Shown here: positions 26,706 to 37,200 of the stretch, one piece after another
How the letters are laid out: each line of letters opens with the position of its first letter
Numbering within the stretch: position 1 is the stretch's first letter
Source: Candidatus Methanoperedens sp.
GTDB taxonomy: Archaea > Halobacteriota > Methanosarcinia > Methanosarcinales > Methanoperedenaceae
Direction of reading: 5' to 3'
Length of the DNA: 64,000 nucleotides
NCBI GenBank assembly: GCA_012026795.1
Contig: VEPM01000017.1
Coordinates: forward strand, 1 to 64,000
Position numbers and translations under genes: made by a program
The notes under the pieces: model-generated
What the model was told of the DNA's origin: nothing
The model's input: only the letters and a program-made list of their open reading frames with translations
The model's database searches: none

Positions 26706-28322
26706 ATGCAAGGTCAAACCGGCGGACAGCCGATCATTATTTTAAAACAGGGAACAGAAGAAACAAGAGGAGACGAAGCAAAGAGAAGCAATATAATAGC
26801 AGCGCGCGCTGTGGCTGAAGCCGTGCGGACAACTCTTGGTCCAAAGGGATTGGATAAGATGATTACAGATCCTGCCGGACTTGTAATTATCACAAACGAT
26901 GGCGCCACTATCCTTGATGAGATGAAAATAAAACATCCGGCCGCAAAACTTGTCGCTGAAGTTGCAAAGACACAGGATGATGAAGTCGGCGATGGTACGA
27001 CAACAGCAGCGGTTTTGACAGGTGAATTCTTAAAAGGCGCCCAGGAGCTCATGGAAATAGGGGTTCATCCGACAACTATTATCCACGGGTACAATCTTGC
27101 ATCCCACAAATCAAAAGAAATCCTCTCTGACGTAGCTGTTCATTCTACAGATGAACACCTGAAAAAAATAGCCGAGACTGCACTTACCGGAAAAGGCGTT
27201 GAATTCTCAAGAGAAAAATTAGCTAATCTTGTAGTAACGGCTGTAAAATCAATAGTAAAAACAGAAAATGGAAAGAAGACCGTTAATATAAAGGACATCT
27301 CTATTGAGCGCCGCGGGGAAGGTAGCGTTGAGGACAGCGAATTGATCGAAGGTATTATACTTGATAAGACAAAAACCCACCAGAGCATGCCTTCAAGAAT
27401 AGAGAATGCAAAGATCGCGATCCTTGCCACACCGATTGAAGTCAGGAAGACTGAGACAAAATCCGAGATATCCATTGAATCCATAGGGCAGACCCGGATG
27501 TTCCTCGAACAGGAAGAAAATCTTGTAAGAGCTGCGGCTGATAAGGTAATAAAAAGCGGCGCTAATGTCGTTTTCTGTCAGAAAGGCGTTGATGACATGG
27601 CCAGGTATTTCCTTGCAAAAGCAGGTATTTTTGTATCCCACAGGATAAAAAAGAACGACCTTATAAAATTATCAAGAGCAACCGGAGGAAAGATCATTAC
27701 AAGCCTTGATGAAATAAAACCCAATACTCTTGGGGAAGCAGGACTTGTTGAAGAGAAAATGGTAGGCAACGGAGAAATGATATTCATCACTGGCTGCAAG
27801 AATCCTGATACCAATTCAATATTGTTGCGCGGCGGCTCGGAGCATGTTGTGACAAGCCTCGCCAGGGCTATGCATGACGCCCTCAGGGTCGTTGGTGTAG
27901 CAATCGAAGATGAGAAAATACTCGCTGGCGGCGGTTCACCTGAGATAGAACTTGCACTTCGCCTCAGGGAATATGCTTCAACACTTGAAGGCAGGGAACA
28001 GCTTGCGGTCAATAAATTTGCCCTGGCGCTTGAGATAATACCCAAGACACTTGCCGAAAATGCGGGGCTTGATGCTATTGACATGCTTGTTGAGCTTCGA
28101 AGCTCGCATGAACATGGAAATAAAACCGTTGGCCTTGATGTATTTGAGGGTAAACCTGTAAATATGCTCGATATCGGGGTTATCGAACCGCTTCGTGTTA
28201 AGACCCAGGCGATAAGTTCGGCAACAGAAGCAGCTTCTATGATATTACGCATCGACGATGTGATAGCATCTGCAAAGGATGCAAACCCAAAGAAAAAACC
28301 TGATATGAGTGATCTGGATTAG
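26706..28322 (+). CDS. thsA: Thermosome (group II chaperonin) subunit
   Basis: A 538-residue group II chaperonin subunit that refolds proteins in a double-ring complex with a built-in lid. Hallmarks are [19 protein letters not shown], the nucleotide loop [10 protein letters not shown], and [20 protein letters not shown] near the C-terminal equatorial domain. The C-terminus ends PDMSDLD without the Gly-Gly-Met tail seen in many paralogues. Methanosarcinales carry several subunits; which this is cannot be read. It stands alone behind its own promoter. Confidence 0.95.
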   Translation: MQGQTGGQPIIILKQGTEETRGDEAKRSNIIAARAVAEAVRTTLGPKGLDKMITDPAGLVIITNDGATILDEMKIKHPAAKLVAEVAKTQDDEVGDGTTTAAVLTGEFLKGAQELMEIGVHPTTIIHGYNLASHKSKEILSDVAVHSTDEHLKKIAETALTGKGVEFSREKLANLVVTAVKSIVKTENGKKTVNIKDISIERRGEGSVEDSELIEGIILDKTKTHQSMPSRIENAKIAILATPIEVRKTETKSEISIESIGQTRMFLEQEENLVRAAADKVIKSGANVVFCQKGVDDMARYFLAKAGIFVSHRIKKNDLIKLSRATGGKIITSLDEIKPNTLGEAGLVEEKMVGNGEMIFITGCKNPDTNSILLRGGSEHVVTSLARAMHDALRVVGVAIEDEKILAGGGSPEIELALRLREYASTLEGREQLAVNKFALALEIIPKTLAENAGLDAIDMLVELRSSHEHGNKTVGLDVFEGKPVNMLDIGVIEPLRVKTQAISSATEAASMILRIDDVIASAKDANPKKKPDMSDLD

Positions 28323-28372
28323 ATAGGTGGGTAATCAATCCTGATATTTCAAATGCCCTGCTGTCATCATGT

Positions 28373-28819
28373 TTAGCTCAGGCCAATCTGCTTCATCATT
28401 CCCACAAGGTCATAGAAGAGTCTCTCCTCGACGATCTCTCCGTCCTTCCAGTGGGCGACCGTGCAAAATTCAAGCCGGAATTTCTTGTTCGTGGGCAGGA
28501 TCGTTTTGCCGTCAGGCCCCTTCATTGGTCCCTTCATTGTACCTGTAAAATCGGCTACTGTGCACGTATAGTCGCCCTGGCCGAAAAAAATCTTATATGG
28601 GTTGTTCACAAGGTGGTTATCAGGAAACGTCTTGAAAAATTCCACCGCTTCATCGTGATGCGCCTTTCTCCCTCTTGTTGGCTCTGGCTGCCCGGGCCAG
28701 TACACAACAGTATCCTGGGCATGACGTTTCTTGAACGTCTCCCAGTCCTGGGAATTCCATGCGTCATCTAACGTTTTCATCAGTTGTAGGTTTTCCTCTA
28801 CACTCTTTTGTTGTACCAT
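28373..28819 (-). CDS. SnoaL-like ester cyclase family protein
   Basis: A 148-residue alpha+beta barrel of the SnoaL/NTF2-like superfamily. It has LDDAWNSQDWETFKKRHAQD, the WPGQPEPTRGRKAH segment and an FCTVAHWKDGEIVEE strand, typical of the ester-cyclase subgroup. The biochemical role of the archaeal members is unknown. It follows the DUF1614 membrane protein gene by 55 nt on the same strand. Confidence 0.78.
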   Translation of the reverse strand: MVQQKSVEENLQLMKTLDDAWNSQDWETFKKRHAQDTVVYWPGQPEPTRGRKAHHDEAVEFFKTFPDNHLVNNPYKIFFGQGDYTCTVADFTGTMKGPMKGPDGKTILPTNKKFRLEFCTVAHWKDGEIVEERLFYDLVGMMKQIGLS

Positions 28820-28874
28820 GATTTATCACTCCCATTTTATATCGTAGCTTATGCGGAATAAAGATTACGCTAAA

Positions 28875-29555
28875 CTAAGCCAACAGCACGGAAATTATAC
28901 CTGTCAGGAATATTCCGTCAAAAGTTCCAGCTCCTCCGATCGAAGCTATTGGAGTTCCAAGATATGGTATCTTTTTCAAGTTTAAAAGGTCAGCACCGAT
29001 AAGACTTCCGAGCGTGCCTGAAATATAGGCAAATACAGGCGCACTTTGAGGCGCAATTATCAGGGCTAAAACTGCTGCCATGATTGGAGGTATCAGTGCA
29101 GGAACAGCTATCCCAAGCCCCTTCACAGGTCTTGCTATCATATGTATAAGAACAGTCATAAAAAATACCCCTATTACCAGATCAATCGGGTTTACAACCG
29201 GGATTAGAAAAATCGATATTAATACTGGAATCACACAACCTCCGAGGTTAATTGCAATTATTGTCTGCCGTTCTTCTATCTCAAGAAGAGGAAGAATATA
29301 CCTCAATCCATAAAAATCAACAATCCCACCCGAAATTACCGGTTCCTGCGACTTGATTACATTGATGGGAATATTTACATGGCTACCAATCAATGAAAAG
29401 AATAAGAGGAGAATTGAATATTCCGGCGGAAAGCCGAGTTTCGTAAAAGCAAGACCAATAAGGTTGATTGTAACCAGGAAAAAAACCACTCCGAGGATAA
29501 ATAATAATAGGAATATAAAGAAATCTGTCGTTCTTCTGTAAACGATACGTGACAT
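28875..29555 (-). CDS. DUF1614 integral membrane protein
   Basis: A 226-residue polytopic membrane protein with about seven hydrophobic segments and the DUF1614 pattern (GSHVNIPI; GGCVIPVLIS; GGAGTFDGIFLTGI near the C-terminus). The family is widespread in methanogens and some bacteria and is uncharacterised. It lies 25 nt after the phytoene-desaturase-like gene, which suggests cotranscription. Confidence 0.78.
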   Translation of the reverse strand: MSRIVYRRTTDFFIFLLLFILGVVFFLVTINLIGLAFTKLGFPPEYSILLLFFSLIGSHVNIPINVIKSQEPVISGGIVDFYGLRYILPLLEIEERQTIIAINLGGCVIPVLISIFLIPVVNPIDLVIGVFFMTVLIHMIARPVKGLGIAVPALIPPIMAAVLALIIAPQSAPVFAYISGTLGSLIGADLLNLKKIPYLGTPIASIGGAGTFDGIFLTGIISVLLA

Positions 29556-29580
29556 ATTATACCTCTGAATTCTTGTTTTT

Positions 29581-30912
29581 TCATATTGATTTTAGCATTT
29601 CAAGCACGGAATATCCTGCGCGTGTTATACCCATGCTTCGCATGTCGGTATCTGTTCCCACAACATACAAATCCTTAACCGGGGTTTTGATCGAAGGGAA
29701 ACAATTGAGAGAAACAGATGCCTTCTCCGGAGCCATTATCTGTGTATGCATCATCTCGATATTTTTCTCTACTGCAGGCACTATAGAATATATTGTGTTG
29801 AGAAGCTTTTCCTCAGAATCATGGCATTTTTTCGGGTCTATTATCGTACTGACTCCCACAAGACCTTTATTTCGCGGCGCAATCTCTGGCACAGGCATGA
29901 GCCAGTAGAACAATTCTTTTTCAGCATCGCAGACATCGCAAAACACTTCCGAACCATTATAATTGAACTCCCTCAGAGGTTTCTTAAGTCCGAGCCATAT
30001 TGTCATTGCCGTTGCCTGCTCAAGTTCCTTCACCTGCTGGCTCCATTCTGCTGGCATCTCGATAATACCGGGCAGCCTTTTTACTTCCCCTGAGTAGATG
30101 ATTTTATCCGCAAAATAATCGGCTTCCGGAGTTGAAACACAAAAACCTTTTTCGATTTGTTCGATCCGCCGGACTTCTTCTTCTGTATGATATATCACGT
30201 TTTTCGGAAACGATGAGATAACTCCGTCTGTTATTGACTGTATGCCGCCCAGGGGATAACCCTGCGAGCGGTATCCTGAATTGTAAAAAAGGTTTGCCAT
30301 TTCAGCGATACGCCTGATTATTCCTTTTTTACCGCCTGAGCTGAATCCGCATCCTTCAACAAGCCGGGATACCGATGTTTTTTCCATTGAAAGTCCGCTT
30401 AGCAGATAAGAAAGCGCATTCACAAACTGCATCGTTCTTTTGCTGAGCTGATGCTTTGATATGACATCGTATACCGCCTTTTGTCTATCCCCAAAAACGG
30501 CGCGTGAGACTACGGTTTTCAGAAGATCTCCTGCAAGGATCATCCTGTCTTTTGCAGGAAGAGCGCTCATATTCAAGAATCCGGGGAGCGTTGATGGAAA
30601 TTTTTCCAATCCGTCTTTTTTGCGAAGATAGTAGTCATTATGCTGCCTGAATGCGGGAAACTTTCCGGGATCGAAATAGCGCTTCAATTGCTTTAGCGGG
30701 CCGTAAATAAGTTCTGTTATTGCATGGACCCCGGTATCAACACGCCACCCCGGACAGTTCGCAGGTTCATACGTCCTGCAGTTTCCACCAAGAATGCCTG
30801 CTTTTTCAAGAAGAAGGATATTGTTTCCTTTCTTTCCCAGGGCCAGCGCAGACATCAGGCCGGAAATTCCTCCACCTACAACAATCGCATCATATGCTTT
30901 ATAATTATTCAT
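29581..30912 (-). CDS. Phytoene desaturase-like FAD/NAD(P) oxidoreductase
   Basis: A 443-residue flavoenzyme of the CrtI/phytoene dehydrogenase-like superfamily. The N-terminal GGGISGLMSALALGKKG and LLLEKAGILGGNCRTY bind FAD. The C-terminal VVGTDTDMRSMGITRAGYSVLEML completes the fold. Substrates could be isoprenoids, lipids or carotenoid-like chains; nothing in the neighbourhood decides. The ATG at 30910-30912 is chosen because GGGGGTG precedes it; twelve more codons are open upstream. Confidence 0.8.
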   Translation of the reverse strand: MNNYKAYDAIVVGGGISGLMSALALGKKGNNILLLEKAGILGGNCRTYEPANCPGWRVDTGVHAITELIYGPLKQLKRYFDPGKFPAFRQHNDYYLRKKDGLEKFPSTLPGFLNMSALPAKDRMILAGDLLKTVVSRAVFGDRQKAVYDVISKHQLSKRTMQFVNALSYLLSGLSMEKTSVSRLVEGCGFSSGGKKGIIRRIAEMANLFYNSGYRSQGYPLGGIQSITDGVISSFPKNVIYHTEEEVRRIEQIEKGFCVSTPEADYFADKIIYSGEVKRLPGIIEMPAEWSQQVKELEQATAMTIWLGLKKPLREFNYNGSEVFCDVCDAEKELFYWLMPVPEIAPRNKGLVGVSTIIDPKKCHDSEEKLLNTIYSIVPAVEKNIEMMHTQIMAPEKASVSLNCFPSIKTPVKDLYVVGTDTDMRSMGITRAGYSVLEMLKSI

Positions 30913-31226
30913 AAGGCACCCCCAAATAACTTTATTATAATAATTCAATTTTAGATTTGATATTCCACTCTTGAATTAAATTTAATGTATGCTTCTTAAA
31001 GTATAAATAGATTTGTTGAAAATGCAATTATTGAAAGCACCGATTTAATTTATTTAATTAATATAATATATATTAATTAGTAGATCAATGAAATTTACAT
31101 GTCACTAATAGAAAGCAAGGTATGCGGACTTGAATTAGTATAAGTTAAATGCGTGAAAAAAAGAAAAGAGGGAACATGACTACCATGTAATTGGCAGCCG
31201 CGCTTCTCTTTTGCATTTTCCAGGAT
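30913..31226. other. 314-nt non-coding gap
   Basis: AT-rich spacer between the giant secreted protein gene and the oxidoreductase gene, both on the minus strand. It holds the likely promoter of the oxidoreductase and, near 31160-31215, a weak inverted pair (AAAAGAG / CTCTTTT) that could help end the giant transcript. A 14-codon plus-strand frame at 31098 has no ribosome site. Confidence 0.4.
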
Positions 31227-34200
31227 TTAACCAGTGATATTGAAGTTGTTATTGCCCGAATCAGTAATCGCAGGATTAATTGTGCTGTTAATCCGGATCA
31301 TATAGTCACTTCCCGGCAGCTGTGTTGCCGGAATTAACCAGGGATGTGAACCATCATTAAGGGTGCTTGCTACGATCAATCTGTTAAAAACCCCAGCTTT
31401 CAGGAGTTCTATCTTAACATACGTCCCTGGACTCTCAGTAGAGGTCCATTTGATGGTTTGGGTCATCCCCCTTCTCCAATTCTCTCCTCCATTTGGAGTT
31501 GCTACAGTAATTGAGGGAACAGGGATTGTGAAATTGCCATCGCTGATGTCATTGTTTGATGCGTTAATGGTACTTGTGATCTTCACTTTATAATCACTTC
31601 CCGGCGCCTGTGCAGAAGGAATTAGCCATGGATGTGAACCATCATTAAGGGTGCTTGATATGATCACCTGGTTTGGCTTCCCTGGTTTCAGGAGTTCTAT
31701 CTTAACATACGATCCAGGGCTCTCAGTAGACATCCAGTTTATAATTTTAGTTGTTCCTCTTATCCAGTTCTCTCCGTCATTCGGAGAAACGACAGTGATG
31801 GATGGAGCCATGATCGTGAAGTTGTTATCGCTTATGTCGCTGACCGAGGCATTTGTGGTGCTTGTGATCTTCACTTTATAATCACTTCCTGGAGCCAGTG
31901 CAGCCGGGATGGGCCATGGATAGGAGCCATCATTCAATGTATATGTTGTGATGGCACTCTTTAAAGCTCCGGCTTTGAAAAGTTCGATCTTGACATATGA
32001 TCCGGGGCTCTCAGTAGAGGTCCAGTTTATAATTTTAGTTGTACCTCTTCTCAAGTTCTCTCCGCCATTTGGAGAAATTACGGTGAAGGAAGGGGTCAGG
32101 ATCGTAAAGTTGTTATCGCTTATGTCGTTGTACGCTGGACTGGTCGTGCTTGTAATCCTAACTTTATAATCACTTCCCGGAGAAAGTGTTGGCGGGATCA
32201 TCCAGGGGTGAGAGCCGTCATTCGGGGTGCTTGATATGATTATAATCTTTGGCACTCCTGATTTTAGAAGTTCTATCTTGACATACCCCCCAGGATTGTT
32301 AGCTGAGCTCCAGTTTATGATTTCAGTTGCTCCCCTTCTTAAGTTCTCTCCACCATTCGGGGAAGCTACTGTGATCGATGGGGTGAGGATGGTGAAGTTG
32401 TTATCGCTGGTGTCATTGACTGCGGGATTTGTAGTGCTCGTAATCTTCACTTTATAGTCACTTCCTGGAGCCTGTGCCGCCGGGATAGACCATGGATGCG
32501 AACCGTCATTCAGGGTGCTTGATACGATCACCTGGTTTGGCTTACCTGGTTTCAGGAGTTCTATCTTTACGTACGATCCGGGGCTTTCAGTAGAAGTCCA
32601 GTTTATTATTCTGGTTGTTCCTCTTGTCCAGTTCTCTCCTCCATTTGGAGAAACGACTGTGATGGACGGAGTCATAATCGTGAAGTAGTTATCGCTGGTG
32701 TCAGTTATTATAGGATTGGTCGTGCAAGTGATCCTAACCATATAATCATTTCCCGGAGGCTGTGTCGGCAGGATCAGCCAGGGATGGAAACCGTCATTCA
32801 AGGTGCTTGCTACAATCAACTGGATCGGCTTACCTGGTTTCAGAAGTTCTATCTTCACATAAGCACAGGGTTTGTTAATTGGATCCCATATTATGGGTGG
32901 AGTTGTACCTCGTCTCCAGTTCTCGCCACCATTGGGAGAGACTACTTTGATCCCTGTCTCAGGAGGTTTGTAAGTAAGCGGCAGGTAGTCTGAATTGTTA
33001 CTATTGAATGAATATTTTGAATCGCAAATTCCATCCCTATCAATATCCGGGCAGGTCTGGCTGAAACCATTGCCTGATGGATTTGCCCAGAAGTTTCCTC
33101 CAAGAACAAAGCCACCAATTATGTTTATGCCAGGTTTTTTAGTGGTGTTCCAAGTATTTACATAATTTGTTCCAGTGAAAAGAAAATTGTTGGTATTATT
33201 GAAATAGTTGTTATAGATAATGTTTTTACTTGATGAATAAAGCTCTAATCCGTAATTATTTAAAATAAAAGTGTTATTTGTCAGAGTATTATCATTTGAA
33301 GAGTATATCGTGACGCCTCTTTCAGAATAATTTTGTAAATTGTTGGTTGAGAATTTGCTGTCCGTGATCGAGTTATTAGGAGACTGTCTCAGATAGATAC
33401 CCCATCCACTTTGCTTAACTGTTATATTTTGGATTCGAGAATTGCTGGTTGACCAGAAATAGACCCCTTTATCCATATTAGAAATTTCCATGTCTTTGAA
33501 AGTCACGTTATTGCATAAAATACAATAGAATGTGCTTGCTTTCATTGAACTGCCATATACGGTGTCCTTTCCATTTATTATATAATATACATGTCTTCCA
33601 TTAGCGAGGTTTGTTGTATCTATATTATTTCCATCAAAATGAGATGTAAGATTGCCGCCCACTCCAAAGTTAAAGCTGTTGTTTTCCATAATGTTGTCGG
33701 AAGCCGTGGTGTTAAAGGCATAGACGAAGAACATTCCATAGTTACTGTTGTAAACTTTGTTGCCTTTGATGATATTATCTGTGGAAGTGTCATAGACTCT
33801 GATTCCAAAGGAGGTGCTATTGGATATGTTGTTGCTGGTTATTTTGTTGAAGTTGGAAGAATTGAGGAAGATTCCTTGACTGTTTGAGGTGGCATTGTTA
33901 TCTCTGACCGTGTTATTATTTGAAATAACATTGATCCCTGCCTCTGTATTAGAACCAGCCCCTGTCACAGTAAAGCCTTCAAGCCTGATCCCATCCGCAG
34001 AAAGCGTGATCGCACTTCCGCTGCCTCTGGCATCCACAACAGGCATCCCGATACCGCGCAAATTTAACTGCTTGGTTACGTTCATGTTCTCGAAATAAGT
34101 GCCACTATCTACTTGTATCTCATTGCCTGGGTTGGCATCATTGATAGCCGCTTGGATAGTGATGTAGTGTTTACTCTTGTTGATGTTATGGACTGGTTTT

Positions 34201-37200
34201 CTTATGGAAAGCGGCAAGTAATCAATATTGACACTATCGAGTGTATAAACCGAATCGCATATATCATCTCTATTGCTGTCTTCGCATGTTTGGCTCAAGC
34301 CTATGCCCTCTGGGTTTGCCCAGAAGTTGCCTCCGAGATTGGTGCCTCCAATGATGTTAGTGCTGGATTGCCTGGTGGTGTTCCAAGTGTTAATATTTGA
34401 ATCCCAGAATTCAACATTATTGAGGTTGTTGAAAATGTTATTGAATATCGTGTTGTTGTTGCTGGAATACGACATCAGGATGCCTGTGCCACCCCAGTAG
34501 TCGCCGTTGTCAGATGCATTGTTGCCACTGAGCCTGTTGTTGCTGGAAGAGGACATTAAGATGCCGGCGTAGTTATTTAAGTTTGCATTGTTACCAATCA
34601 GTGTACTGTTATCTGATGATGTGAAAGAAATGCCTATGCCGCCATAGTAACCGTTGTTCGATGCATTATTGCCGATCAGGGTGTTGCTGCTTGACAAGGA
34701 AAGAGAGATGCCTGTGCCGCCATAGTAACCGTTGTTCGACGCATTATTGCCGATCAAGGTGTTGCTGCTTGACGAGGAAAGAGAGATGCCTGTGCCTCCC
34801 CACCATTCACCGTTGTTTGAGCTAGCATTGTTGCTGATGAGCGTATTATTGCTTGAAGAATAAAGATATATTCCAGAATCATCGTTGTTCCAAGTTGCAT
34901 TATTGCCGACCAATATGTTGTTGCTGGATGAAAACAGGGAGATGCCACCACGGTTGTTAGAAACAGTTATATTCTGTATTTTTGAGTAAGTAGTATTCCA
35001 GAAAAATATTCCCTTCATATTATTTTTCAAGTTAAGGTTTCTTAACGTTACATTTACACAACTTATACAATAGAAATTTCCTACAGTTGTATCAGAATCA
35101 TAAACTGTGTTTTTCGCGCCTTTTATGTAATATATAGATTTTCCATCCACCAGATTGGTTGTATCGATCTGATTGTCAAAATCTGAATACGAACTTCCGC
35201 CTAATCCAAAATTGTAATTATTCTCGTTCATTATATTGTTTACAAGTATGCTCTTGCTGGAATATGACAAAGAGATGCCTGTGCCCTTATAGTCACCGTT
35301 GTTTGACGCATTGTTGCCGACGAGCATGGTTTGGCTGGAAGAGGATAGGGAGATGCCTGTTCCGACGCCGCAGTAGTTGCAGCCGTAGTCATCATAATAA
35401 TAGTTCAAGTTTGCAGTGTTGTCGATCAGAGTGTTGTTGCTGGAAGAGGACAAAGAGATGCCGAAGCCATAGCCTTCGCCTGGATCAGCGTAACCATTGT
35501 TCGAGTTTGCATTATTGCTGATTAGCGTGTTGTTGCTGGAAGAAGAAAGAAAAATACCGTAACCATAGCCTTCGCCGTATTCGTATGTTCTTCCCCAGTT
35601 CGAGTTTGCATTATTGTTGATCAGCGTGTTGTTACTGGAAAAGGACAGAGAGATGCCGTAGCCGTAGCTATAGGCATAGTAATCATAGTAGTAGTCGCCA
35701 GCATCCCAGCCACCGTTACCCGATGCATTATTGCCTATCAGAGTATTGTTGCTGGAAGAAGATAGAGAGATGCCTGTGCCAACGGAATATTCACCGTTGT
35801 CCGATGCAGTATTGCCTATCAGAGTATTGTTGCTGGAAGAAGATAGAGAGATGCCTGTGCTGCCTCCGTACTTGTTGTCCGAAGCATCGTTGCCGCTAAG
35901 GGTGTTATTGCTGGAAGAGAAAAGAGAAATGCCGACGTCGTAGTTCAAATTTGCACTGTTGCTGCTGAGATTGCTGTTATTGGAAGAATACAGATAGATG
36001 CCATACCAATTGTTCGAGGCGTCGTTATCGATCAACGTGTTGTTGATGGAAGAAGACATAGATATACCATAGACATTGTTAGAGATAGTTACATTTTGTA
36101 TTTTTAACTGAGTAGTATTCCATATAAATATTCCATTCAAATTATTTTTCATATCAAGGTTTTTCAGAGTTAAATTCATGCAACTTATACAATATAAGGT
36201 TCCTACATTTGCATAAGAATCATAAACTATGTCTTTTGCACCTTTTATGTAGTATACGGATTTCCCATCCACCAGATTGGTTGTATCGATCTGATTGTCA
36301 AAATATAGGTATGAATCTCCTTCTACCCCAAAATTGTAGCTATTTCCGTTCATTACATTGTTTATAAGCACGTTCTTGTTGGAAGAGTATAGGGAGATTC
36401 CGTAGCCGTTGTGTGAAGCATTATTGCTGCTCAACGTGTTATTGCTGGAAGAAGATAGATAGATGCCGTAGCTGTTGTGTGAAGCATTGTTGCTGCTCAA
36501 CGTGTTATTGCTGGAAGAAGATAGATAGATGCCTATGCTGCCCCACCAGTAGTCGTTCGATGCGTTGTTGCCTGTCAGTGTGTTATTATTTGAAGTAACC
36601 TTGATACCTGCCTCTGTACTGCCCCCCCCGATCACAGTAAATCCATCAAGTATGCTTCCATTCGCAGAAAGCGTGATCGAGCTCCCGCTCCTTCTGGCAT
36701 CCACTACAGGCATGCCAACTCCACGAAGGATTAACCGCTTATTGACATTAACATTCTCGTAATAGGTACGGCTAGCCACACGTATCTCATCGCCTGGGTG
36801 GGCGTCGTTGATAGCTGCTTGGATGGTAGTATAGTTAGTGCCCTTGTTGATGTTATGAATTGAGCCTCTTGTGGAAAACGGAAGGTAATCGATATTGGTA
36901 CTATCAAGAGCATAAGCAAAATCGCATATGCCGTCTAAATTGCCATCGTCACAATTTTGGCTGATGCCTGAGCCATCTGGTTTTGCCCAGAAGTTACCGC
37001 CAAGGTATAAACCCCCGATGATGTTAGTTCGTGATTGCTTCGTAATGTTCCAGTTATTAATATTGGGATTAATGATTTTAACATTTTCAGTATTGTTGAA
37101 AATGTTGTCGTAGATTACATTGTTCTTGGAAGAGACCAGAACCATGCCTAAGGCGTTAGACGATACATTATTACCTCTCAACGTGTTGTTATTTGAAATT

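Noticed and set aside
31098-31142. 14-codon plus-strand frame MSLIESKVCGLELV
   Set aside because: It has no ribosome site and no promoter placed for it, unlike the mini-gene at 1122.
35159-36598. Cys-rich plus-strand frames (for example SCYCWKKIDRC)
   Set aside because: They are reverse readings of the beta-helix repeats in the giant gene.
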